From NCBI GenBank assembly GCA_019096195.1, contig JAGTXK010000054.1, forward strand, positions 62,001 to 126,000: DNA of 64,000 bases. The letters are read 5' to 3'. Of this stretch, positions 35,083-44,767 are shown one piece after another. Source of the stretch: Boletus sp. NGJ (Eukaryota > Basidiomycota > Agaricomycetes > Boletales > Boletaceae). Position numbers and translations under genes: made by a program. The notes beneath the pieces are model-generated. The model saw only the letters and a list, made by a program, of their open reading frames with translations, was not told where the DNA came from and did not search any database. Numbering within the stretch: the first letter of the stretch is position 1; the number at the start of each line of letters is the position of its first letter.

Positions 35083-35945
35083 TCATCATAGCACTCATGG
35101 TACCATAGTAGTTTCATAGATAACTCATAGTGTTCATAGTGTTCATAGTGTCATAGTATTGAAAGTGTATTCATAGTATCCATAGTATATTCACAGTGTT
35201 CATAGTATCATAGTATCATAGTACCATAGCATTTCATAGCATTTATAGTACATTCATAGTAGTCATAGTCATAGTAGTAATTTTAAACTAATCCTAATCC
35301 TAATCCTAAATCAAAAGTATACAAAATGTGTAGTCAAAAAGTGTACAAAAAGTGTAGGAAAGAGTGTAGCAAAAATGCGCACCAAATGTAGCAAAAGTGT
35401 AGTAAACAAAGTGTAGTAAAAAAAGCAATCAAAAGTGTAGTACAGTGTAGCAAACAAAGTGTACCAAAAGTGTAGACCTACACTCAAAAAAAAAAATATC
35501 CAAGTCCATTTTCCCACACACAGTGTTAAAAAAGCGGACATTGTTTGCCAATATTTGTGCCACCATTCTTATATAAACAAGCCAGACTTCAAAAACTTTT
35601 CCACACCCTCTTATTTCTCAAATTTATCCTTTTCTACTTATTACATGAAGTTAATATTCCACTTTGTAAATCATTAGGATTAGGATATTGAGATTGGGAT
35701 TAGGATTAATAGAATTAATATTTAATTGGATTTGAAATTAGAATTGGCTTAAAATTGGATTAGGATTAGAATTAGAATTGCTAAGCCACTATGCTATGAA
35801 AGCACTATGATACTATGGCATCACTATGACCACTATGGAAGTACTATGAGAATAATATGAGACACTATGAGAATACTATGACAGACTATGGCCACACTAT
35901 GAATAGACTATGAGACACTATCATACTATCCAATACTGTCCAGCA
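35083..35945. repeat. Paired inverted microsatellite arrays (CATAGT-like / ACTATG-like)
   Basis: A degenerate CATAGT(N) array at about 35083-35280 is matched by its reverse complement, an ACTATG(N) array at about 35785-35945. Nested inside are AATCCT units (35288-35305) and their complement ATTAGG (about 35674-35770). A central array of AAAGTGTAG(T)-like units spans about 35325-35475. The whole block is symmetrical like a large imperfect palindrome. Confidence 0.7.
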
Positions 35946-36031
35946 CTGAACAGTGTTGTTTTTACTGATGGGCATAGTGGAGGTGGAACCTCATATGTCT
36001 AGGAGGAGGTGGGAGACAGTCTCATTATGGT

Positions 36032-36154
36032 CTGCATTAGCAAATCACAACTAAGCTACATAGTAAGGTCCTTCCTGTATAGCACTGTATACACTATATA
36101 GTGCTGTATAGAGAGGACCTTACTATGCAGCTTAATTATGATTTGCTAATGCAG
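36032..36154. mobile_element. MITE-like 123-bp hairpin
   Basis: Arms of about 40 bases (start CTGCATTAGCAAATCA; end TGATTTGCTAATGCAG) are inverted repeats with few mismatches. A short, itself self-complementary centre (CACTGTATACACTATATAGTG) lies between them. It has no coding capacity. Confidence 0.7.
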
Positions 36155-36189
36155 GCAATGTGGCATGCTGGGTTGTTTAATTTGGAGAT

Positions 36190-36708
36190 ACAGTAGAGGT
36201 GTTTATTTGGTGGGACATATTCAGTGCGGAGTTAGAAGAGGATGGCTGGGTGGCATTTGGGTAGGTTGTTAGTGAGTTTTCAGAATTTGTTGAAGAGGAG
36301 CAAGTTGTCAATGGTGAGAGTATTTGAAGCATGGGGGGATGCTTGAAAGGTGGTTTTTTGGAGTGTTTTTAGGGATACATAAATACAGTATGTTGTTTCA
36401 CTGCTGATTTGCTTCTGGGTAGAGTTTTAATCTGGTTTTTGAGATGTCTGAACTGCACTGGGAGGTTTTTTGCATTGCTGTTGTTATCCACTGCTGCCTG
36501 TTGGCAGCTACTATATATCTGCTTCTTCATTTTCTGGGATACCAATGTGTCCTGGGGTCCATGTGAGTGTGATTGATCTGATGTGGTGATGTGCTAGAGT
36601 CAATTTTAGATTTGAATGGGAGATGTCCAGGAGGTAGTGACCAGACCCCAAGGTGAATGTAGTGGTCACTTGGAGTGCTGCTGTTATGACCTCATAACAA
36701 TAGGACAT
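36190..36708 (-). pseudogene. LINE-type RNase H remnant
   Basis: On the minus strand the reading SITLTWTPGHIGIPENEEAD (near 36520-36580) is the RNase HI active-site block typical of Tad1-like non-LTR retrotransposons. Upstream lies a stretch consistent with the same domain (TTTFTLGSGHYLLDISH). Downstream, towards 36190, the frame is closed by many stops, with residues suggestive of the C-terminal cysteine region but no clear motif. It is a 5'- and 3'-truncated fragment. Confidence 0.6.
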
Positions 36709-36790
36709 GTGATCTGAGTAAACTGAAGGTGATCTGGGTTATACTAGGACCTGCTACTCTTCCTTTCTCTAGATAGGTAAGGGTCCAGTT
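36683..36790. repeat. Repeat shared with 48378-48485
   Basis: About 105 bp (from TTATGACCTCATAACAATAG to CTCTAGATAGGTAAGGG) align with 48378-48485 in the same orientation with scattered, mostly transition differences. The second copy ends exactly where an LTR (48486) starts. It may be part of an older LTR or satellite. Confidence 0.6.
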
Positions 36791-37019
36791 GACAGGTGGG
36801 TACTGTAGCAAGGCTTTGAAAATGTTGAGGATAACCACCTCTAACACTGATACATGAGTGACAAAGATGTCCCCAGCTCTCAATGTATCATCAGAGCAGC
36901 AACTGCCTGTGACATATGCTCTGTGAGGTTTCTACTTCTTACTCTACCTCTGTAAAGTAGACACCTCTTATAACCTTGGGCCAATATCAAGGAGTACAGC
37001 TTTACCCTGACCCTAACAG

Positions 37020-37590
37020 GTTGTGAAGTAAACAAAGAAGCTAGAGATCATGAGAATCACTAGTGCGAGGAGAAGCAGGGCTTCCAGCTTTAGCTTCTAG
37101 GAACAGAAGCTAATGGGGAGGTGGAGATGATATACACTTAGGTTGAATTGTGTAGATCAAGGTTAGGGAATACATGAAGGGGCAATGCCCATATAAATAG
37201 ACTCTGCCTATTTAGGGCAGGTTTTCTATCGTACAAAGTAATATGAGATCTGGATCAAATATTACCATAAAGGGGAAACAGGACATCAGTCAAATGGTAG
37301 GTTTTGAAATACTGGGCTGTGTGTGAGAGAGCACAGCCATGGAGGCATTGTCTATGTTCAGATCAAAGGGTGAAATAGAAGGAGAGATAAAATAGAAGGC
37401 TGTGGTCTACAGCCAAGGTGATGGTGATGGTGAGCATAGCATTGCCAGGAAGGAGGCAGGGTATGGTGATGCTTGGGTGGGAGTTTGTGGGGAATCCCAG
37501 AAGAGTCTGAAGTCAAAGGACAAGTCATTCCAGAGGCCTGTTGGAGGGGATGGTAGAGAAAAAGATATACCCCCTTCCACAACTATAATA
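37020..37590 (-). mobile_element. Old, strongly diverged LTR copy
   Basis: This segment aligns along much of its length with the solo LTR at 37747-38693 in the same orientation. Shared landmarks are the CATGAAGG...GGGCAG block, the GTGAGAGAGCA block and the end with GGGGGTA. It has lost most CpG and is the oldest copy of this LTR family in the window. Confidence 0.6.
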
Positions 37591-37600
37591 TTACCCACCT

Positions 37601-39370
37601 CATAGTCTTGAAGTTCCGTCTCAAGAAATTCAATCTTCCTCATTGATTCCATAGTCAGTGAGGTCCCATGACTTGTTGAGGGTGCCCTGATTTGAATAGG
37701 TCTGATAGCTGTGTCTATGTTCCCCACAGTAGGTACATGTCCATCTTGTTACGCCGGGTAACAATTGGGACACGTTCCCGTATAATCCCAACACCTGTTG
37801 GATTACCGGACTAGCAGGCTTGAGGAAGAGATCACTTAACCTCCAGAGGCCCAAATACCCTCTGACTGGGGACCACTGCTAGCTTTACGTAGAGCGCTGT
37901 GTTTACCTCTACGACCGATGGCGGAGTCTCGGATTTGGAATGCCGGTGGCGGAGTCCTGGTCTTACTGGAATGCCGGTGGCGGAGTCCCGGTCTTGCTGG
38001 ATTGCCGGTGGCGGAGTCCCGGTCTTACTGGGTCAGTGGCAGAGTCCTGACCTACGGCGACCAACCCCTGTTGGTCGTTGGAGTTGCCGAAGCTTTAGGA
38101 GCCGGTTACGGCAATGATGGCGCACAAGTGCGAAGTGAAGAGGAGGATGATCACAAGCACAAGGGCGAGCACCTCCAGAGCGCAGCAGAAGGCTTCTGAG
38201 GTGAAGTGGAACCTTGGCGGGAGACGCTGTAGATTACACGGGAAGATGTGTAGATCTAGGTTAGAGTTACATGAAGGGCCCGCGTCCCTATTTATAGGCC
38301 TTACCCCTCTAGGGCAGACTTCGTGGCGAATATAGTAATATCTAGTCTCAGACGCGAGATTACTATAAGTGGATCTAGGCATGAATCTAAATGGGAAGGT
38401 AGGAATACTAGGCTATGCGTGAGAGAGCATAGCCGAGGAGGTAATGTCTATGATCGGGTCAAGAAGGAGGAAGGCATGTATCAGTGAAATAGAGAGGCAG
38501 TGTCCATACCAAACAGGTAGGTTCCTAAAAAGGAAGTTATGAATAACTTCCTAGAAAGGTAGTTCCGAATGGGGCGATGCCTGAGTGGGTGTCGTGGGGG
38601 AATCCCTGGTCAGAGTCGAAAAAGAGGTCGTCCCATAGTCCTACGGCAGGAGAGGGAAGGGGAAAAGAGGTACCCCCTTCGGTAACCGTAACACATCTAG
38701 GGCAAGCATACTGTGGATAGTTTGGGGCAACCATCTGACAGTAGGAGCATCGGTAGTGGGGGCAGGATGGCCAAAGGTGACCTTGATGTTCACATTCAAA
38801 GCAGTGGAGGCCAGTAATGGGAGCTCAATTGTGATGGATTGAGTGGGGGAGGGACATAGGATGGGGATTACCAACCACTGAGTCAGAATGGTTGGTACAA
38901 GAGGCATTTGTGATGGGTTCATGAAGAGGAATGGAGGAAGGAGGGCTCCTTGTTGTAAGGTTCCCAAATGGGTGGAAAACATCTTGGGTGTTGGGGCGAG
39001 AGGGGAGATTGGTTGAGAATACCACAGCCCCTTTGCCAGTGGAGAGTCTAGGGTTGGTAGGAAAGGGCTTAGGGAGGTACTGTGAGGACTGGTACTGCAG
39101 GGGTTCCTTCTGTCACAGGGTTGGAGGTCATGGAGGAAGGAGAGGTGACAATGATGTTGTTGGAGGATTCTATTCCCTATGTTCTTGGAGAGCTTCAATC
39201 AACTCCATTAATGCTTGGGATTTCACTGATGTTCTCCAAGGGTTGCTCTGCAATGGAAGGGTTTTGTTGGTGGAAAATGGGATATCAGGTCGTGGTGGTT
39301 GACAAGGGGGCAAAGAAAAGGTTACTGAAAGGAACAACCAACAAATGGAAGGCAGAAGTCTATATCTGAT
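37601..39370 (-). mobile_element. Broken retroelement fragment (gag-like), interrupted by a solo LTR
   Basis: On the minus strand a Pro/Ser/Thr-rich reading (about 38699-39200) contains NVNIKVTFGHPAPTTDAPTV, and on the far side of the solo LTR there is a Cys/His-rich stretch (WTCTYCGEHRHSYQ). Together they suggest a gag-type region of a Gypsy element. It is old and broken, with several breaks and the solo LTR inserted in it. Confidence 0.45.
37747..38693 (-). mobile_element. Solo LTR (Ty3/Gypsy family 'TGTTACGGTTACC')
   Basis: It starts TGTTACGCC and ends CCGTAACA as seen on the plus strand. It is flanked by a perfect 5-bp target duplication CATCT (37742-37746 and 38694-38698). A TATA-like element on the minus strand (near 38290) and a roughly 31-bp tandem repeat (CCGGTGGCGGAGTCC units, about 37918-38060) lie inside. 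It keeps many CpGs, so it is fairly young. There is no internal region: a product of LTR-LTR recombination. Confidence 0.88.
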
Positions 39371-40199
39371 ATCCTATACATTGCTACTGTAACTAAAGCA
39401 ATATGTGAGAGAGAAAGAGGCAATTTCAAGACTAAGGGAAACATGGTACTCTACTGGCTACTTATATACTACCAATAGTGGTGCACAGACTGTGCTATGC
39501 TATGATGTCATAGGTACTGGATATGACATCACAGGAATGAGAAAATGTTAGTATCCAATGGCAAAAGGGAGAAATGATGGAATGAGATGCATGTGGTACA
39601 GTATATGCATGTAAGTGAAAGGTAGTCCATAGTGTTCTGGAATGCAGCTACATTGTGATATATCAAAGGATCTTAATAAATAAGAATGCAAAGATGAAAT
39701 GAAAGGGAAATGAAGAGGTAATGCTTAAGGCATTGCATGGATTGATTGTTAGATCTGGTATTGAGATAGGATTGCCTCAGAAGATGGATTGGATCTATCT
39801 ATGAAATAAATGGGTCAATCTAGCATTGGCTTGATTAGTACTTGGTGTAGGTTACTGAGCACTGCATCAGGTACTGCCTACAGGCCTTGGTGTAGTTTAT
39901 AGGTGTGTGGGCCTGTGCTTGTGGTGGTGAACACCAGGTTTAGCCATGAGGCTACTTGGTGTTGTATGGTGTAGTGGGTACAACGAGGGTACAACTAATG
40001 AAAGTGTATGTGGGTGTGGGCAACAGTATGGTGTATCATATGGTGAGGATATGATGGGCAATGTAAGGGTACGAATGGTGGAATGGTGTACGATATGAAT
40101 GTGGTATCATATGGGGATTAGGTTGTGTGTTTGTATGTGTAGTGAGAAGAAAGCTTGGTTGGTAGTAGGCAAGAATATCCTCTATAAGTAATGCAAGAG
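39371..40199. other. AT-rich, CpG-poor repeat-island spacer
   Basis: No gene or clear element part is visible. There are many ATG/GGT-rich simple stretches and direct short repeats near 40000-40100 (GTGTATGGTG-like). Confidence 0.4.
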
Positions 40200-41283
40200 T
40201 GTAGTGAGGGTGGCAATAAATAATGGGTATCAATGGTGTGAACATTTCAGTTACTTTTTTTCTGCAAAAGGAAGAGGAGGGTGATGTGGAGCATGCAATC
40301 ATGGGTGTTGATGAGCGGAAGGGCAATGGAATAGTTGAATCCTTCAATGAAGAAAAGGTTGAGAATAAATTCATGAATCTCACTGACATTTTCCATCACT
40401 CTTTCTTCTTTAGCAGTCTACTGGGCATTGAAGAGAGGGGAACTTGTCAAGCTCCTGGAGATCCTGGAGAAAACAGATTGAAGGGTGGAGTAGGATCTGT
40501 AAAGAGTGGCAAGCTGGATGAGGGTATCATCACAGGTGAAGAATGAGATGCATTGGAGCACCTGAAGCATGATGGGGTCATCAAGTATGGATGCATAGAG
40601 GTTTTGGTGGTGAATTGGGGAGAGATGACTGAGACATTCTGAGAGGGAGGTGATGGCCATCTACCAATTGGTATGATAAGGAGAGTAATTGATTCTGCAG
40701 AAACAGGAATGTTGGGAGATGTGCTTGGGGATGTTGAGATCAGGATACTGGACTATCTTGGGGCATGGGGATGCATCTCAGAGTTTCTGTCGCCTTTTAT
40801 ACTCCAAGAGTACTGCCTTGGCATTTCCCAAATTTGACTCAGGCTCCCAAGTTTGTTCTGTGGAGGGCCAGCCATCCTGAGATGATCCTGGAATGCCAGG
40901 ATGCTTTCAGCCTAGGTGAGTATCAGCAAATTTGTTGATCTTATCAATTTATCCACAGAGACCCTCTAGGGACATTGAAACAAAAATACCCACTGCGGTA
41001 TCTAGGACATGATGAAGAAGAATTCATCAAAAGGGAATTGTATGAACAATTTTGCCACTGGAAGCCTCTGCAACGGGCAGAATTCTTTAGGGCCACCAGA
41101 GACATACTGGAATATGTAGCCTGAGTTTGATTGTGTGATTGTATAATTGGAATGGGGGTAATTTGGCAGGAGTCTTCTCTATGAAGATGTCTTGGTATTC
41201 TTTGAGGGCAAGAGGAAGGGATACTTTTGTCTTCTCCACTTGTTGGGTGACAGTGGTAGACAAAGTTGTCCTTCAAGAAGTCA
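40200..41283 (-). mobile_element. Broken Gypsy remnant with chromodomain-like piece
   Basis: On the minus strand near 40810-40880 the reading PSTEQTWEPESNLGNAKAVL is the core of a chromodomain as found at the end of chromovirus integrases. Other weak pieces follow on both sides (for example LTSSPLFNAQ at about 40420). It is old, CpG-poor and heavily broken, and it abuts the start of the plus-strand pol at 41284. Confidence 0.5.
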
Positions 41284-41837
41284 TTTGCATCAAAAAGAGT
41301 CAAAGCTTACCCATTAAACCCTGCTGAACAGAAACTCTGCAGGGAATTTATTCAAGAACATCTCAAAACTGGGAAGATCTTGCCATCCAAATCTCTCCAA
41401 GCTACCCCCTTCTTTTTTGTCCAGAAGAAGGATGAAAAGCTCCAACCTTGCCAAGATTACCAATACCTGAATGAGCACATGATCAAGAATGTCTATCTTC
41501 TCCTTTTAATCTCTAACCTTGTGGATAAATTAAAAGGATCATTGATCTTCTCAAAATTCGACATATGATGGGGATACATGCTCATCAAACTGGAAGATCA
41601 GTGGAAAACTGCCTTCCTCACCCCCTTTGTTTTGTTCAAATCCAACATAATGTTCTTTGAAATGTGTAATTTCCCCACTACCTTTCAGGCCTTCATGAAT
41701 GACCTTTTTGAAGACTACATCACTGAGGGATAGCTAGTAATTTACATGGACAATCTGCTGATTCACTCTTCAGATCAAGAGGTCCATGATGAAAGGACTT
41801 GGAAGGTCTTAGAATGCTTCTGACAGCATGAAATGTA

Positions 41838-43409
41838 CAGTGGCTCAAAAAAGTGTCCCAATGTTTGGCTATTTTGCAAAGACTTGACATTTGCAAAAGA
41901 ACCAAAAGGTATTAGCCCTAACCCTTGCTGGGCCATTGACAGCCCTAATCCTTGCCCTGAAGATGAGCCCTTAGTCATATAATTTGGTTGTCATGGCACT
42001 GAGATATAGCCATATTAAAGTGACATGTCATTGGAACACTTTTTTGAGCAACATTTCTATTCTTCAATTTAGTACTTTGTATGCCCTCCCTTTGCTTTTA
42101 TCACTGCCTCTAGTCTTCTAGGCATACTCTCTATCAATCCTTGACACTCCTCAACCTCTATCTTCCCCCACTCCACTTCAATTCTCTCCCAAAGCTCCCA
42201 TACTCCTTTTGGTGGTGTTGTATAGCTATTGAGGTTTTTTTTGAGGATTTGCCAGAGATGTTCAATGGGATTAAGGTCTGGAGATTGTGCTGGCCAGTCA
42301 AGAAGCCTGATCCCTTGAGATTCCAGCCACTCCTTGGCTCTTTTAGAGGTGTGCTTGGGGTCATTATCTTGTTGAAAGATAATGCTCTCTTCAGGAATTT
42401 CAGAATTTTCCATGGAAGGAAGCAGATTATCCTCCAAAATGGAGACATACTGCTCAGCATTCATCCTCCCTTCAACCTCTGCAAGAATCCCCACTCCACT
42501 CCAACTCATGCATCCCCAAACCATCAAGGAACCTCCTCCAAACTTTACTGTTCCCTGAACTTCCTTGTCTTGCAAAGACTTTCCTGCCAATTTCCATACA
42601 TACTTCCTTCCATCTGACCCAATTCTGTTGATCTTGGTTTCATCTGACCATATAACCCTAGTCCAGTCCTCCACAGTCCAATGTTGGTGCTTGAGAGCAA
42701 AGGCTAGCCTATGTTGCCTATGCTTCACAGACAAGAGTGGCTTCTTTTTCTTGACTACAGCCTTGAGAGATGCAGACTTGAGAACATTCCTAACAGTTTG
42801 AGCAGAGACAGGAGAAGAGAGAGCAGAATTGATGAGATGGGTAGCCTGGACAGCATTTTCAGCTTTGCCAGAGGTAATACTAGAGACAATTCTCCTTTTA
42901 TCAGTAGGAGAAAGTTTAGAAGGACATCCTAATTTGATGTTTTCCTTGCCTGGGTGGATCTCCTTGATAACCCTGGCCACAGTAGACTTCCCCAGACCAG
43001 TTTGGAATGATATTTGCCTAGTAGAAAGGCCAGATTCAGAGAGAAAAAGAATACTGGCTCTAGCAGAGGAGGGAGTGGATTTCATAATGAAGTAGGGTTG
43101 GCTGAATGGTATCTCTGCTCTTTATACTATTTGGAGTTATGTAAGTGACATAATCAGACAGGGTTGAAGCACAGCATCCATCAGAACCTTATATTATTTA
43201 CTAAATGATAGTTGATAATATCAGGGTCAAATAAGTGTCCCAATGACATATCCTTTTAATATGGCTATAACTCAGTACCATGACAACCAACTCACATGAC
43301 TAAGGGCTCATCTTCAGGGCAAGGATTAGGGCTAATACCTTTTGGTTCTTTTGCAAATGTCAAGTCTTTGCAAAATAGTCAAACATTGGGACACTTTTTT
43401 GAGCCACTG
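41838..43409 (-). mobile_element. Complete Tc1/mariner-type transposon, 1572 bp, CpG-free
   Basis: The ends are CAGTGGCTCAAAAAAGTGTC and its exact complement at the other end, flanked by TA (41836-41837 and 43410-43411), the Tc1/mariner target duplication. The terminal inverted repeats are long, 41838 to about 42049 and about 43224 to 43409. The left one carries an extra ~27-base partial duplication (GCCCTAACCCTTG / GCCCTAATCCTTG). Each inverted repeat ends internally with an inverted copy of the terminal motif. Line-by-line reading found no CG dinucleotide anywhere in the element. It is inserted in the Gypsy element's reverse transcriptase region. Confidence 0.95.
42069..43085 (-). CDS. Tc1-type transposase, DD34E
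   Basis: This 338-residue cut-and-paste transposase has no interruption. The N-terminus has a helix-turn-helix (LSTRQISFQTGLGKSTVARV) and a second DNA-binding part with the basic GCPSKLSPTDKRRIV. The catalytic triad reads VIWSDETKI (first Asp), FQQDNDPKHT (second Asp) and, with Tc1-like spacing, NPIEHLWQILK (Glu). Length is usual for the family (about 340). The start ATG is at 43083-43085, and the stop is near 42069, just inside the left inverted repeat. The gene has no CpG at all, although such a protein would normally use CGN, TCG, ACG and GCG codons. All its arginines are AGA/AGG. It may be active or recently so. Confidence 0.96.
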   Translation of the reverse strand: MKSTPSSARASILFLSESGLSTRQISFQTGLGKSTVARVIKEIHPGKENIKLGCPSKLSPTDKRRIVSSITSGKAENAVQATHLINSALSSPVSAQTVRNVLKSASLKAVVKKKKPLLSVKHRQHRLAFALKHQHWTVEDWTRVIWSDETKINRIGSDGRKYVWKLAGKSLQDKEVQGTVKFGGGSLMVWGCMSWSGVGILAEVEGRMNAEQYVSILEDNLLPSMENSEIPEESIIFQQDNDPKHTSKRAKEWLESQGIRLLDWPAQSPDLNPIEHLWQILKKNLNSYTTPPKGVWELWERIEVEWGKIEVEECQGLIESMPRRLEAVIKAKGGHTKY

Positions 43410-43720
43410 TACCTCAAACTGGAGAAGTGTACCTTCTTAGCAAAAGAGGTTGAATACTTAGGGATGATCATGGGCAAACATGGGGTCAGAATGGAGCTGG
43501 TCAAGCTCAAAGCCATCCAGGAATGGAAAGCACTACTCAATGTGAGGGATGTACAGTCCTTCCTAGGATTTTGCAACTTCTATTGGAAGTTCATCCCCTC
43601 ATTCTCCAACATCATCTGCCTATTGCTAGACCTCACAAAGAGCAAGGAACCATGGTGATGGAATGAACCCTGAGAGAAGTCCTTTCTGGCTTTAAAGAAT
43701 GCCTTCACTCAGAAGCCAGT

Positions 43721-44767
43721 TGTTACGGTTACCGAAGGGGGTACATCTTTTCCCCTTCCTTCTCCCCCGTAGGACTATGGGACGACCTCTTCTTCGACTC
43801 TGACCAGGGATTCCCCTGGGATTCCCCCGCAACACCGACCCAGGCATTGCCCCATCCGGAACTACCTTTCTAGGAAGTTATTCGTAACTTCCTCTTTAGG
43901 AACCTACCCGTTTGGTATGGACATCGCCTTCCTATTTCCTTTGATACATGCCTTCTCCCTTCTTGATCCGATCATAGACATTGCCTCCTTGGCTATGCTC
44001 TCTCGCACATAGCCCAGTACTCCTACTTTCCCCATTGGACTCATGCCTGATCCGTTTATAGTAATCTTTCGTCTACGACTAAACATTACTATATTCGTCA
44101 CGAAGCCTGCCCTAGATGGGCAAGGCCTATAAATAGGGACGCGGGCCCTTCATGTAACTCCAACCTAGATCTACACTCCTTCCCGTGTAATCTACTGCTT
44201 CTCCCGCTAAAGGTTCCACTTCACCTCAGAAGCCTTCTCCCGCGATCTGGAGGTGCTCGCCCTCGTGCTCGTGATCATCTTCCTCATCACTTCGCACTTG
44301 TGCGCCGTCGTTGCCGTTACAGGCTTCTAAAGCTTCGGCAACTCCAATGACCAACAGAGGTTGGTCGTCGTCGGTCAGGACTCCGCCACTGACCCAGCAA
44401 GACCGGGACTCCGCCACCGGCATTCGTAAAGCCTGAGACTCCGCCATCGGCATCGAAGACTCCGCCATTCGATATTAGGCCCAGTAAGCCCTAGGAATCA
44501 GCAGACGGAAGGCTACTGCTCCTAGGCCTGCGCACCGGTCTGCCCCCTCCTCAGTGTAAGGATTGGGATTCCGTGGTAAATCCGAGACTCCGCCATCGGT
44601 CGTAGAGGTAACGAGAGGACTCTACGTAAAGCTAGCAGTGGTCCCCAGTCAGAGGGTATTTGGGCCTCTGGAGGTTAAGTAATCTCTTCCTCAAGCCTGC
44701 TAGTCCGGTAATCCAACAGGTGTTGGGATTATACGGGAACGTGTCACCATTGTTACCAGGCGTAACA
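43721..44767 (+). mobile_element. Solo LTR (family 'TGTTACGGTTACC'), second copy
   Basis: It begins TGTTACGGTTACCGAAGG and ends CCAGGCGTAACA, flanked by a perfect 5-bp duplication CCAGT (43716-43720 and 44768-44772). It contains a TATA box (TATAAATAGG, about 44129) on the plus strand. It is inserted within the old Gypsy pol just before its RNase H part, in opposite orientation to the copy at 37747-38693. Many CpGs remain, so it is younger than its host element. Confidence 0.92.

Noticed and set aside
35283-35310. Telomere-like AATCCT/TTAGGA repeats
   Set aside because: Only a few units, variant from TTAGGG, mirrored on the other side at about 35700 and embedded in microsatellite; not a telomere.
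37918-38060. CRISPR-like regularly spaced repeats
   Set aside because: The units are a head-to-tail ~31-bp tandem repeat within an LTR, without distinct spacers, in a eukaryote.
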